The notes beneath the pieces were generated by a model that was given only the letters and a program-made list of their open reading frames with translations, did not search any database and was not told the DNA's origin. The position numbers were made by a program, and so were the translations under genes. This document shows, one piece after another, positions 1 to 8,949 of a stretch of 64,000 bases of DNA (within the stretch, counting starts at the first letter, position 1; the number at the start of each line of letters is the position of its first letter). Origin of the DNA: Herbaspirillum chlorophenolicum (GTDB taxonomy: Bacteria > Pseudomonadota > Gammaproteobacteria > Burkholderiales > Burkholderiaceae_D); NCBI RefSeq assembly GCF_001189955.1, contig NZ_LFLT01000006.1:96809-160808 (forward strand). Direction: 5' to 3'.

Positions 1-156
1 GACAAGATGAACGTCAGCGCGCACATGCAGGCATATGTGCCGATGAAGTGCGTTGATGAAGGGAGATGCAAAAGGAAAAAAGGCCGGAATGCGAAGCACT
101 CCGGCCAACCGTTCTGCGAGGGAAGCAGAAGAGATGAAACTTTGCGGTAGTGCCGT
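1..156. other. Window edge without a gene
   Basis: No convincing coding sequence is seen between the left edge and the end of dadA. The only recognisable element is the dadA terminator at 75-106. Confidence 0.6.
75..106 (-). terminator. Rho-independent terminator of dadA
   Basis: Read on the minus strand, an 11-bp stem (GGCCGGAGTGC pairing with GCATTCCGGCC, one G-T pair) closes a TTC loop and is followed by a run of six T. It lies about 50 bases after the dadA stop codon and points the right way. Confidence 0.85.
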
Positions 157-1458
157 TCAGGCTCCGGCCAAACGCGGTGTGTGGCCGTGGCTTGCGCCGC
201 CCATGTAGCGCGCCACCGAGAGATCATCGGAAGCGATGGCCGGGCGGCGGCCCGACATCAGGTCAGACAGCAGTTGGCCGGAGCCGCACGACATGGTCCA
301 GCCCAGCGTGCCGTGGCCGGTATTGATGTACAGGTTCGATACCGGTGTGGCGCCGACTACCGGCGTGCCGTCCGGCGTCATCGGGCGCAGGCCGGTCCAG
401 AAGCTGGCTTTTGCGGTGTCGCCGGCGCCCGGGAACAGGTCGTTGACCACCAGCTCCAGCGTGGCCCGGCGCTTGGCGCTCAGGGTCTTGTCGTAGCCCA
501 CGATCTCCGCCATGCCGCCCACGCGGATACGGTCGTCGAAACGGGTGACGGCGATCTTGTAGGTTTCATCCAGGATGGTGGAAACCGGTGCGGCAGCGGC
601 ATCGACGATCGGTACGGTGATCGAGTAGCCCTTGAGCGGATAGACCGGGATATCAGGCAATGCAGGCACGTCGCGCAGCAGTTGCGGCGAGTAGGAGCCG
701 AGCGCCACCACGTAGGCATCGGCCTGCACCAGTTCCTTGCCGCATACCACGCCAGCGATCTTGCCGCCGGCCATGGCCAGCGCGTCGATGGAAACGCCGT
801 AGCGGAATTTCACGCCCAGTTCTTGCGCCATCGCCGCCAGGCGGGTGGTGAACAGTTGGCAGTCGCCGGTTTCGTCGTTGGGCAGGCGCAGGCCGCCGGC
901 CAATTTGCCGCGTACCTTGGCCAGCGCCGGCTCGGCGCGTTCAAGCTGATCGGAGGAGAGCAGTTCATACGGCACGTCGGCTTCTTTCAGCACGGCGATG
1001 TCCTTGGCGGCGCCGTCCAATTGCTCCTGCGTGCGGAACAATTGCAGCGTGCCTTGCTGGCGGCCTTCATAAGGGATGCCGGTATCGGCGCGCAGGTCGC
1101 GGAAGCAGTCGCGGCTGTATTCGGCCAGGCGCACCATGCGTTCCTTGTTGACCGCGTAGCTGGCGGCATTGCAGTTGCGCAGCATCTGCCACATCCAGCG
1201 CAGCTGGCGCAGCGTGCCGTCCGGGCGGATGGCCAGCGGGGCGTGTTCCTGGAACATCCACTTGATGGCTTTGAGCGGAATGCCGGGCGCAGCCCAGGGC
1301 GAGGCGTAGCCGGGCGAGATCTGGCCGGCGTTGCCGAACGAGGTTTCCAGGGCCGCGCCGTCCTGGCGCTCCAGCACGGTAACTTCATGGCCGGCACGGG
1401 CCAGATACCAGGCGCTGGTGACGCCAATGACACCGCTTCCAAGAATGACGACACGCAT
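157..1458 (-). CDS. dadA: D-amino acid dehydrogenase, small subunit (DadA)
   Basis: The 433-residue protein is a membrane-associated flavoenzyme that oxidises D-amino acids, typically D-alanine, to 2-oxo acids and ammonia and passes electrons to the quinone pool. It starts with a Rossmann FAD-binding fold (GSGVIG at residues 7-12, acidic VLER at the end of the second strand). It ends with the family's [14 protein letters not shown] block, which contacts FAD. Full length is normal for DadA. The start is preceded by a G-rich GGGGG at suitable spacing. An Lrp-family gene is divergently transcribed 162 bp away, the usual arrangement for amino-acid-induced dad genes, so control by that regulator is likely. 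No alanine racemase (dadX) lies in the window. Confidence 0.93.
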   Translation of the reverse strand: MRVVILGSGVIGVTSAWYLARAGHEVTVLERQDGAALETSFGNAGQISPGYASPWAAPGIPLKAIKWMFQEHAPLAIRPDGTLRQLRWMWQMLRNCNAASYAVNKERMVRLAEYSRDCFRDLRADTGIPYEGRQQGTLQLFRTQEQLDGAAKDIAVLKEADVPYELLSSDQLERAEPALAKVRGKLAGGLRLPNDETGDCQLFTTRLAAMAQELGVKFRYGVSIDALAMAGGKIAGVVCGKELVQADAYVVALGSYSPQLLRDVPALPDIPVYPLKGYSITVPIVDAAAAPVSTILDETYKIAVTRFDDRIRVGGMAEIVGYDKTLSAKRRATLELVVNDLFPGAGDTAKASFWTGLRPMTPDGTPVVGATPVSNLYINTGHGTLGWTMSCGSGQLLSDLMSGRRPAIASDDLSVARYMGGASHGHTPRLAGA

Positions 1459-1520
1459 GGCAACCCCCGCTGAATGTGAATGTGCTGAAGAACAGTTTGT
1501 TGAGTAGAGTATTCCGCTAT

Positions 1521-1575
1521 CATATTGATGAATATGTAGTGGTTGTTTCTATATTTATTTGTATATTCGAGAATA
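1521..1575. promoter_or_regulatory. Candidate Lrp operator region between dadA and lrp
   Basis: The AT-rich divergent intergenic region holds two dyads: CATAT-TGATGA-ATATG at 1521-1536 and TATTC-GA-GAATA at 1564-1575. Lrp-family proteins bind AT-rich imperfect palindromes and usually autoregulate. The assignment rests on position and symmetry only. Confidence 0.35.
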
Positions 1576-1620
1576 AATAGTGAAAAATGACCATTAACGA
1601 GAAAACCGGCGAGAAAAATC

Positions 1621-2109
1621 ATGAGAACCCAGCAGCAATCGATCCGCACCCTCGACAAGCTCGACCATCGCATCCTCGCCGCCCTCCAGAAAGACGGGCG
1701 CATTTCCATGAAAGAGCTGGGCGAGCTGGTCGGCTTGTCGGTCACGCCCTGCATCGAACGGGTGCGCCGCATGGAACGCGACGGCGTGATCACCGGCTAC
1801 TACGCGCGCGTCAATCCCGAGTCGCTGGGGGCGACCTTGCTGGTGTTCGTTGAAATCACCCTGAACCACAAGTCGGGCAACATGTTCGAGCAGTTCCGGC
1901 GCGAAGTGCTGCGCATTCCCGAGGTGCAGGAGTGCCATCTGGTATCAGGCGATTTCGATTACCTGATCAAGGCGCGCATCCGCGGCATGGCCGAATACCG
2001 CAAGCTGCTGGGCGATATCCTGCTGCAGTTGCCGGGTGCGGCGCAGTCCAAGAGCTATGTGGTGATGGAAGAGATCAAGGAAACCCTCGCGCTGCCGGTC
2101 GACGACTGA
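1621..2109 (+). CDS. Lrp/AsnC family transcriptional regulator
   Basis: The 162-residue protein has an N-terminal helix-turn-helix at about residues 14-60 (LDKLDHRILAALQKDGRIS, then ELGELVGLSVTPCIERVRR). This is followed by the RAM ligand-binding and oligomerisation domain, with the GDFDYLIKARI signature near residue 115. Length and sequence match leucine-responsive regulators of the BkdR/DadR type. It is divergent from dadA and probably activates it in response to an amino acid while controlling its own gene. The start has only a weak purine-rich site (GAGAAAAATC) but fits the family N-terminus. Confidence 0.9.
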   Translation: MRTQQQSIRTLDKLDHRILAALQKDGRISMKELGELVGLSVTPCIERVRRMERDGVITGYYARVNPESLGATLLVFVEITLNHKSGNMFEQFRREVLRIPEVQECHLVSGDFDYLIKARIRGMAEYRKLLGDILLQLPGAAQSKSYVVMEEIKETLALPVDD

Positions 2110-2157
2110 GCAGGAGAGGGGACAGGCCCTAGTGCTCGCATCGACCATGGCGGCCGA

Positions 2158-2640
2158 TCATTTTTCCTGCGCTTGATCGCTCGCAATGCCGGTTTTCAGG
2201 GTCAGCAGACGCTTGCCCTTTTCTACGCCTTGCATATCCATATAGCGTTTTTCCGCCATTTGTTTCATGCGCTCGATATCGTCGGTGGCCTGTTGTTCCG
2301 ATCTGGCGGCATAAGCCTTGTAATTCCTCTCGGCCTTGGCGACAGATGAGGTCTTCAGCACGCGTTGAAAGGTCTTTTGCTGAAACAGAACCACGTAATA
2401 AGTCAGGGTATCGGGATTGAGCAACAGGCTCGCGCCGTATTGGCCATTGTAAGTAGAGCGCAATTCCAGCAAGGCCGGATTGGCGACCAGCGATTGCAGT
2501 TCGCTGATGTTTGTCGTCGTTGTCGCACTGGCCGGATTTTCCGTGACGGCAGGTTTCCTGGTCTTGGCGAGCGCCCAGGGCGTGGCCAGCAGGGAGCAAA
2601 GCACGATGGCCAATGCGATGGCGGAGCGGCAAGTAGGCAT
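2158..2640 (-). CDS. DUF2968-like secreted protein
   Basis: The 160-residue protein of unknown function begins with a cleavable signal peptide (hydrophobic segment ending PWALA at about residue 25). The start at 2640 is supported by AAGGAG six bases upstream; longer readings give an implausible leader. The central segment around YNGQYGASLL and LTYYVVLFQQKTF resembles what I recall of DUF2968 proteins from Burkholderiales, and the rest is charged and helical. It is the last gene on the minus strand of the Tad locus, 47 bases after the sigma-54 activator, so it may be co-transcribed with it. A direct role in pili is not shown. Confidence 0.6.
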   Translation of the reverse strand: MPTCRSAIALAIVLCSLLATPWALAKTRKPAVTENPASATTTTNISELQSLVANPALLELRSTYNGQYGASLLLNPDTLTYYVVLFQQKTFQRVLKTSSVAKAERNYKAYAARSEQQATDDIERMKQMAEKRYMDMQGVEKGKRLLTLKTGIASDQAQEK

Positions 2641-2687
2641 GTACATCTCCTTTGTGATGGTTTGGGTTTGAACCAGCGTACGCGTCA

Positions 2688-4082
2688 TCAATCGATTTCT
2701 TCCGCCGTGGCCTGGTTGCCATCGATGATCTGGAACTTGCGCATTTTTTCCCACAAGACCTTGCGGCTGATGTTCAGGTAATTTGCCGTGTCCTGGCGGC
2801 GCCAGTTATGCGCGTCAAGCGCTTCGATGATTCTCGTCCGGTCGGCGTTGTCCCATTTCTTTTTATCTCTGGGGTTATCGCTATTGTCGGCTTCGATCCG
2901 GCTGTGGCGCAGCAAGTCGAACACGCGGTTGATGGCTTCCCTGTTCCAGTCGCCGAACTGGCGGTGGATGATCGTGACGCGCTCGGCGATGTTGCGCAAC
3001 TCGCGCACATTGCCTTGGAATTGCGTTTGTGCGACCTGTTGCTGCAGCCATTCCGGGATTGCCGGCGGCGGTTCCCGGTCCGGTTTGTCACCGCCGAGTA
3101 TGCGTCCGACGATGGCGCTGAAGATGGCCAGCTTATCGACAGCGCCGCGTTCTTCTATCGTAGGGACGTGCAGCTCGATCACCGCCATCCGGTAGTACAG
3201 GTCGGAACGGAACATCTCCAGCCGCACCAGTTCACGCAGGTTGCGGTTGGTGGCGGCGACCAGGCGGAAATCGATATTGGTTTCGACGGTGGTGCCCAGG
3301 CGCGTCACCTTGTTCTGCTCCAGCACGCGCAACAGCTTGACTTGCTGATACAGCGGGAGGTCGCCGATCTCGTCGAGAAAAAGCGTCCCCTTGTCGGCCT
3401 GTTCGAAGTAGCCTTTGTGTGCCAGCATGGCGCCGGTGAAGGCGCCCTTGGCGTGGCCGAAGAAATGCGACTCGAACAAGCCGTCCGGAATCGCGCCGCA
3501 GTTGACGGCGACAAAAGGACCTTGTCCATAGCGGCTGTGATTGTCGTGCAGCAGCCGGGCGATGCGCTCCTTGCCGACCCCGGTTTCGCCGGTGACCAAG
3601 ACATTCGAATCGCAATCGGCAAAGACCTCCGCCTCTTTCAGCAAGGCTTGCATGATGGCCGATTCTGCGATCAGCGGATCGTGCGGTTGTACATCGACGG
3701 CGTGACTGTGCATTTCCCCCGCCAGGCCGAATACCAGGCGGCGCAATTCGGAGCAGGTGAAGTCGAGCATCAGGATGTGCGAATACTCCGGCGGATAAAC
3801 CCGCGAATCGTAGGCGCGCGGCGCTTCCGCCACCCAGATGACCGGCATGCCATGGGTTTTTTGCCATTCGTCGGCGTTGAAGCCGAAACGGTCGATCACG
3901 GTGACCGAGATCACGGCCAGGGAAGGCGTCTGCGCAACCTGTTCCTGCGTCAAATCGGTATTGTCGGCCCGGATCACATCGATTTCAAAACTGGCAAGGC
4001 AGCGCACGATGCGGTCGAAAATATCGGATTTGCCCTCCCATACGTAGACATCGATGTTTTCCTTGAGTGTTTTGTTCTTCAT
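2688..4082 (-). CDS. Sigma-54-dependent transcriptional activator (VpsR/FleQ-like)
   Basis: The 464-residue activator has three parts. An N-terminal receiver-like domain covers residues 1-125. The AAA+ sigma-54 interaction domain has Walker A GETGVGKE at 165-172, GAFTGA at 213-218 and a Walker B with [11 protein letters not shown]-terminal Fis-type helix-turn-helix covers the last 45 residues ([22 protein letters not shown]). Where a receiver domain carries its phosphorylated Asp (end of beta-3, about residue 59) this one reads AVISVT, so it is probably not controlled by phosphorylation, like FleQ or VpsR. The start at 4082 has GAAGGAAG upstream. It closes the Tad locus and is the obvious candidate to fire the sigma-54 promoter at 20791-20806. 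Confidence 0.88.
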   Translation of the reverse strand: MKNKTLKENIDVYVWEGKSDIFDRIVRCLASFEIDVIRADNTDLTQEQVAQTPSLAVISVTVIDRFGFNADEWQKTHGMPVIWVAEAPRAYDSRVYPPEYSHILMLDFTCSELRRLVFGLAGEMHSHAVDVQPHDPLIAESAIMQALLKEAEVFADCDSNVLVTGETGVGKERIARLLHDNHSRYGQGPFVAVNCGAIPDGLFESHFFGHAKGAFTGAMLAHKGYFEQADKGTLFLDEIGDLPLYQQVKLLRVLEQNKVTRLGTTVETNIDFRLVAATNRNLRELVRLEMFRSDLYYRMAVIELHVPTIEERGAVDKLAIFSAIVGRILGGDKPDREPPPAIPEWLQQQVAQTQFQGNVRELRNIAERVTIIHRQFGDWNREAINRVFDLLRHSRIEADNSDNPRDKKKWDNADRTRIIEALDAHNWRRQDTANYLNISRKVLWEKMRKFQIIDGNQATAEEID

Positions 4083-4117
4083 CGTACTTCCTTCAACAGT
4101 CGGATGCGGCGCCGGCC

Positions 4118-4504
4118 TTATTGCGCCGATATGCCGGACGTCTTTTGCCGTGCCTTGAATTCGCTTTGCCGTTGCGCAAGCAGTTCGCGGATTTCGACCA
4201 GGCGGGTATGCAGGTTGAACGCCAGAATCCACAGTTCGTTGATCAGGCGCCACAGCACCAGCACCAGCAAGGTTGCGCCGATCGACAGCGCCGCGCGCAT
4301 GACGCCGTTCTCCGGCAAGGTGAAGGCGGTAAACAGGCTGCCGATACCGGCGCTGATGATGATCACCAGACCCACGCCGTAGGTCAGCCTGATCAGCAGC
4401 GGCGTGACCAGATGCTCGAAATTGACATGGCTGCGCACGCCATTCAAAAATCCTGTTTTCTTCATGATCCAGAACCCATCAGTGTTAATAAACCAGTTTG
4501 ACAT
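4118..4504 (-). CDS. DUF4282-type membrane protein
   Basis: The 128-residue protein has two hydrophobic segments, at about residues 40-62 and 71-92. They flank a layout recognisable as DUF4282 (inner-membrane helices followed by [24 protein letters not shown], then a charged tail). The start at 4504 overlaps the end of tadG by 20 bases and has GGAGG upstream inside tadG; an internal ATG at codon 14 has no good ribosome site. Translational coupling to tadG suggests a role linked to the pilus envelope machinery, but none is known. Confidence 0.65.
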   Translation of the reverse strand: MSNWFINTDGFWIMKKTGFLNGVRSHVNFEHLVTPLLIRLTYGVGLVIIISAGIGSLFTAFTLPENGVMRAALSIGATLLVLVLWRLINELWILAFNLHTRLVEIRELLAQRQSEFKARQKTSGISAQ

Positions 4505-6596
4505 TTGATCCTCCGCCGCAGTTGAGATCGATTAAGGTCACGTCCACCAGACCGATATTGATGCCCAGCAGACTGTTCAGCAGGCTCGCCAGGGTGCTGC
4601 CCAGGCTATTGAGGACCGGTGTCAGCAGGCTTTGCACCAGGCCGAGCAGGGTCAGCAGCACATTGCTGACCGTATTGCCGCCGCTGCTCTGGCTGCCGCT
4701 TAATTGGTTGGCCAGCGTGCATTGGTTGTAATTGCCGCTCAAAAGACAACCGACGTTGCCCAGCAGGTTGCCCAGCAGATTGAGAACGCTGGTCAGCAAG
4801 CCGCCGACCAGATTGCCGACACTGTTGAGCAGGCTGATCACGCCGGCGCCCAGGGAGTTGGTCAGCAACTGATTGACGCTGGTGCCCAGGCTATTGACAA
4901 AGGCGGTGAGTGAAGTCAGGGAAGTGTCCAGTGTCTGGACCGCCGTATTCAGCACATTGCCGGTCGCGCTCAGCAGCGTCGACGCCAGCGAATTGTTGGT
5001 GACGTTGCCTTGCCCTTGATTGAGCAACTGGCCCAGCACGGTTGCCACCACTGCCTGCAGGAGATTGCTGACGGTGGTGCCAAGCTGCAGGCTGTTGTTG
5101 CCGACGGTTTGCGTCTGTCCTTTGCTCAGCGTCACGCTGCCGGTATTGTTCAGGCCGGTAATGGCGAAGCTGGTATTGAGGCTGAGTACGTTGCCGAGGA
5201 TATTGACCAGCGGAGCAGGTGTCAGAGCTGTGTCGCAAGCGCCTTGCGTTGAAAAGATCGCACCCGAATTGACGTTTCCGACGCAGACCTTGAGTATCGG
5301 CGCCGATACCGCGATGGTGGCGGTGTCGTTGCCATTGCTGTCCTTGGCGGTGCACATGTTTGTAATCGTGCCCTGGCCATTGACGACATCGATGGCGATG
5401 GGCAGGTTCACGCTGAGCAATCCCGCCGTCAGCCCGTTGGCCGTCACCTTGCTGTATACCCGGACCTGCGAGGTATAGGCCGTCGTGCCGACGCCGCCGA
5501 TGCCGATCGACGGCGGTTCGACGATGCCGACCTGCAACTGGGTTTGGACGACGCCAGGGACGTTGATAGTGAGCGGCAGCGCGGCAAAATTATGGCTGTT
5601 GGCCACACCGATGGCGGTGGTCAGCAATTGCAGCGCGTTGATGCTGAGCTGCAGCGCGGATGCGCCGTTGGCCGCATCCGCCAGTACAAACAGGCCACCG
5701 CGGCCGGTGCTGTCGGAGATGATCTTGACCAACTGGCCGCCCGCAGCCTGCAAGCCGAGTGCGCTCAACAGGTTTTGCTGGCCGAGGACGGTCGACATTG
5801 CCCCCAGCAAGGCTTCCAGGGTACAACTGCCGTTGCTGCAACCGGCGGTGTTGAGCAGAACAGCCTGCTTGATCGTGGCGACATCGGCCGTCAGCGGAAT
5901 CTGAAAGCCGAGCGCATTGAGCAGGCCGCTGGGCGTCACCGACACATTGGCCAGGCCGTTGTAGGAGACCAGCCCGGTGCCGTTGATGTTCACGCCCAGG
6001 GCGGTGAGCAGGCCTGGCACCACGCCATTATTGATTTGTATTAGCTGGGAGCCGACGGAAAAGACCGCGATCGGCGCCGACGCCGTGGCGATGGCCGTCG
6101 CTCTGATCTGCTGTGTGCCCCAGGGGCCGAAGAAGTTGCGGACCGAACGCTGTAGCACCACGTTGACCGCGGTCGGCTGCGGCTGTCCCGAAGGCGCAAT
6201 CCCCCCCGGATACGCCAGGTAGTTCGGCGAGGCGGGGATGGCAACCGGGTCCCAGTTGCCGCAAGTGACGGTCAATGTTCCGGTAAAGCCCTGGGCAACT
6301 TGTGCGTTGGCGCTGGCGACCTGGAATACCGTAGCGCATTGGTCATTCGTCAAGGCATTCGATCTGGGCAGTTGCTGCGCGCCGGCAATGGCGGCCAGAT
6401 CCGCGATTTTTTGCAGATCCCGTTTCTGGAAAAACAGATAGCCGATATCGATCGAGGCCAGCAGGATGATCATGACCGAAATGAAAATGGCCGTCATCAC
6501 GACAATCGAGCCGTTCTGGCGATGACGCGCCGCCGCCGTGCATTGCCGCACCGGCATGCCGGGAGCTGATGAACACGAGGGCGCGGGTGTGGTCAT
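4485..6596 (-). CDS. tadG: TadG-like Flp pilus assembly protein, very long
   Basis: The 703-residue protein starts with the TadG/TadE N-terminal signature: a basic leader, then GSIVVMTAIFISVMIILLASI as membrane anchor, then the FFQKRDLQKIADLAAIAGAQ block typical of Tad-domain proteins. Unlike ordinary TadG (about 400-600 residues, often with a vWA domain), the body is a long V/L/N/G/S/T-rich extracytoplasmic region without an obvious MIDAS motif. From about residue 470 it becomes quasi-repetitive with many NLLG/LLNSLG stretches. It is seven bases from the DUF3613 gene, so part of the tad operon. It probably acts as a minor pilin-like or envelope-anchoring component of the Flp pilus. Confidence 0.82.
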   Translation of the reverse strand: MTTPAPSCSSAPGMPVRQCTAAARHRQNGSIVVMTAIFISVMIILLASIDIGYLFFQKRDLQKIADLAAIAGAQQLPRSNALTNDQCATVFQVASANAQVAQGFTGTLTVTCGNWDPVAIPASPNYLAYPGGIAPSGQPQPTAVNVVLQRSVRNFFGPWGTQQIRATAIATASAPIAVFSVGSQLIQINNGVVPGLLTALGVNINGTGLVSYNGLANVSVTPSGLLNALGFQIPLTADVATIKQAVLLNTAGCSNGSCTLEALLGAMSTVLGQQNLLSALGLQAAGGQLVKIISDSTGRGGLFVLADAANGASALQLSINALQLLTTAIGVANSHNFAALPLTINVPGVVQTQLQVGIVEPPSIGIGGVGTTAYTSQVRVYSKVTANGLTAGLLSVNLPIAIDVVNGQGTITNMCTAKDSNGNDTATIAVSAPILKVCVGNVNSGAIFSTQGACDTALTPAPLVNILGNVLSLNTSFAITGLNNTGSVTLSKGQTQTVGNNSLQLGTTVSNLLQAVVATVLGQLLNQGQGNVTNNSLASTLLSATGNVLNTAVQTLDTSLTSLTAFVNSLGTSVNQLLTNSLGAGVISLLNSVGNLVGGLLTSVLNLLGNLLGNVGCLLSGNYNQCTLANQLSGSQSSGGNTVSNVLLTLLGLVQSLLTPVLNSLGSTLASLLNSLLGINIGLVDVTLIDLNCGGGSNVKLVY

Positions 6597-6603
6597 GGCG
6601 ATC

Positions 6604-6951
6604 TCACTGGCCGCTGCCGATTTTCTGGATCTTGTTGCCGTAGGACTCAGGGATCGGGTATTTGTAGCTGTTCAGATAGCGTTGCCAGCTAAGTTCCGCC
6701 GCCGGGCCCAGCGTCGGCAGGGTGGGAGCCGCCTGGCTGCCATCCGCCTGCATTTGCAGCATGGCATTCGTGGCGTCGCCTATCTGCGCCGGCGGTTTCT
6801 GGCTTGCGGGTATTTCTGCTGTGGGCGGTTTGTTGTTGAGCGCTTCAGGATCACGCGATTGCGCGATCGCCGCCGGCATGACGCCAGACGAGAGTGCGAC
6901 CAATCCACAGAACACGAATCTGCCTGTACGGCGTGGCCTGTTTGCTGACAT
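6604..6951 (-). CDS. DUF3613 small exported protein of the tad operon
   Basis: The 115-residue protein has a signal peptide (hydrophobic stretch to about residue 24, ending AAIAQ) and the short C-terminal DUF3613 block (ATNAMLQMQADGSQAAPTLP, then ELSWQRYLNSYKYPIPE). DUF3613 proteins are repeatedly encoded in betaproteobacterial tad loci; their role is unknown. The start at 6951 uses AAGGGG six bases upstream. It sits between tadD and tadG. Confidence 0.75.
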   Translation of the reverse strand: MSANRPRRTGRFVFCGLVALSSGVMPAAIAQSRDPEALNNKPPTAEIPASQKPPAQIGDATNAMLQMQADGSQAAPTLPTLGPAAELSWQRYLNSYKYPIPESYGNKIQKIGSGQ

Positions 6952-7059
6952 GATGCCCCTTTCGGTGTGCAATGATTCAACGTATTACGCCTTGTCCATC
7001 CGCTCGATTTGTTCATCTTGCTGGTGCTGCCGTGTTCACTCCGCTGTCTTCATGCCCGA

Positions 7060-7995
7060 TCAATCGCTGCGGCGAAACCGCTCCAGCATCGACTGCATGA
7101 AGCCGACGCTGTTGTAGTCGGGCGCTGTTATGGTTCTGGTGATGGCTGCCGTGCTGATTGGCGCGATCGGCATGATTGCCGTCGTTGCGGTGACGGTTTC
7201 TGCGGTTGCGACAGCGACTGCTTTCGCCGGCGCCGCCTTGCCTTGCGCCGGCAGCGGAACCGGCTGTCCGCTGATCTCCCTGGCCTGGCGGAAGATTTCG
7301 GCGCGCGCATCGGGCGGAATCTCGGCCCGCTTCATCAAGCCATCGGCTTTCGCGGTCTCGTCCGTCAGCAGCAAGAACAAGGCCAGGTTGCTGAGGATCT
7401 TGCGATTGTCCGGATCCAGTTCGGCGGCCTGCATCAGCGGCAGCCGCGCAGCGCGACGGTCGTCGCCATGCAGCAGGGCATAACCCAGGTCGCTCAGCAC
7501 CGTCGCATTGACGGGGGAGAGCTGATTGGCTTTCCTGAAGTCCACGGCAGCGGCAGCGTAGTCGCCGCGTTGCGCCGCCAGCAAGCCAAGCCCGTGCCAG
7601 GCGGCAGTCGCTTCCGGACCTGACAGCAATTGCTTGTATTGCACTTCGGCGGCAGCCGTTTCGCCGGTCAGCCGCAATGCATCGGCGCGCATGCGCTGTA
7701 CTTCGGGCGAGCTGCCGTAAGCGTTCTGGTAAGCGTCGAGATGGGCCAGCGAGGCAAAGTACAGGGAGCGCGCCTGCATTTTCCGGATCATCTCAAGATA
7801 GACCTGCTTGTTGTCCAGGCTGGGCTTTTCTTCTTCCGCCTGCTGCCGCTGCAAGGCGGCCTCGTTCTGCGCCGCATAACCGCCGGCCGAGTTGTTGAAC
7901 GAGGAGCATGCGCCCAGCGCCGCCAGCAGCGGAACCAGGCATACGGCCGGAAACCGCCGGCGGATATTCTTTTCGGCAATGTCGATCATGATCAT
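7060..7995 (-). CDS. tadD: TadD, TPR lipoprotein of the Flp pilus
   Basis: The 311-residue protein has a lipoprotein signal peptide with lipobox LAALGAC near residue 30. Tetratricopeptide repeats follow at about residues 85-220 (for example AEVQYKQLLSGPEATAAWHG, then DYAAAAVDFRKANQLSP and DDRRAARLPLMQAAELDP). TadD is the pilotin-like outer-membrane lipoprotein needed for secretin assembly. The C-terminal 80 residues are A/T/P-rich and unstructured. Its ATG overlaps the tadC stop (ATGA), indicating translational coupling. Confidence 0.88.
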   Translation of the reverse strand: MIMIDIAEKNIRRRFPAVCLVPLLAALGACSSFNNSAGGYAAQNEAALQRQQAEEEKPSLDNKQVYLEMIRKMQARSLYFASLAHLDAYQNAYGSSPEVQRMRADALRLTGETAAAEVQYKQLLSGPEATAAWHGLGLLAAQRGDYAAAAVDFRKANQLSPVNATVLSDLGYALLHGDDRRAARLPLMQAAELDPDNRKILSNLALFLLLTDETAKADGLMKRAEIPPDARAEIFRQAREISGQPVPLPAQGKAAPAKAVAVATAETVTATTAIMPIAPISTAAITRTITAPDYNSVGFMQSMLERFRRSD

Positions 7996-8942
7996 GTTCC
8001 CACCTGCGAGAGTGTGCGGATGATGGCAATGAAACCTGCGCCGCCGGTGATGATCAGCAGACCCGGCAACAGGGTCAGCACCATGACGCCGGTCATTTTT
8101 ACGGTGAGCTTGCCGATGCGTTCTTTCATTTCCATCTTGCGCTGCTCGCGAATTCTTTCGCTGAACTGCTGCAGCGGCTGCTGCACCGCGCCGCCGTAAC
8201 GGTCCACCTGCGCGATCAGGCGGCCGATGGAGTTCATGTCATCGTTGTCGAATACGGTGGAAAAGCGCTTGAGCGATTGCTCGCGGGTACGCCCGTTCAG
8301 GTATTGCTGCGAGGCGATCTGCAGTTCCTTGCTCAGCACCGGCAGGGCGTGCGCGAATTCGTTTTGCACCACATGCAGGCTTTGGTCGATGGACAAGCCG
8401 ACGCCCTGCAGCAGGCGCAGCAAGTCGATCAGCAGGGGCAGTTCTTCGGCGGCTTTGCGGCGCCGTTCTTTTGCCTTGGCCAGCATGACCCATTTCGGGA
8501 TCATGTAGCCGATCCCGAAACCGAAGAAGCCGATGATCAGCAAATGCAGCACATCCTCGTCGGCGCGCACGATCCAGGCAATGATGGGAATACCGGCGCC
8601 GAGCAGCACGCGCGTGGCGAAGAACAAGGCCTTGCCGCGAATGTCGTTGACGCCGCACTGGTCCAGCAGCTGCCGGTCTTCTTCTGCGACCAGTTGCCGT
8701 CCCAGCGGCGTGTCGACCCATTGCGCGGCATAGTTCGCCAGATGATCCAGCCAGCGTTGCCTGGACGGGGCGGTGGGCGGCTGCTCCGGATCCGGTTGCT
8801 GCTGCTGGATGTCGATGCGCCGGTTCAAGACTTTTTCGCTGCGCCGCAATTGCCAGTCGCGCAGCAGTATGGCGCCGGCGATCAGCAAGGCCGCCGCTGC
8901 CAGCAACAGCATGGAGATGACGATCAGGCGTTCCTGTTCCAT
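7992..8942 (-). CDS. tadC: TadC, inner-membrane platform protein
   Basis: The 316-residue type II secretion F-family protein has an N-terminal helix (residues 8-27), a pair of helices near 120-165, a cytoplasmic T2SSF domain and C-terminal helices ending in a hydrophobic GVMVLTLLPGLLIITGGAGF segment. With TadB it forms the inner-membrane base that couples the TadA motor to pilin assembly. A GAGGG site precedes the start; the gap to tadB is seven bases. Confidence 0.9.
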   Translation of the reverse strand: MEQERLIVISMLLLAAAALLIAGAILLRDWQLRRSEKVLNRRIDIQQQQPDPEQPPTAPSRQRWLDHLANYAAQWVDTPLGRQLVAEEDRQLLDQCGVNDIRGKALFFATRVLLGAGIPIIAWIVRADEDVLHLLIIGFFGFGIGYMIPKWVMLAKAKERRRKAAEELPLLIDLLRLLQGVGLSIDQSLHVVQNEFAHALPVLSKELQIASQQYLNGRTREQSLKRFSTVFDNDDMNSIGRLIAQVDRYGGAVQQPLQQFSERIREQRKMEMKERIGKLTVKMTGVMVLTLLPGLLIITGGAGFIAIIRTLSQVGT

Positions 8943-8949
8943 GGTTCCC

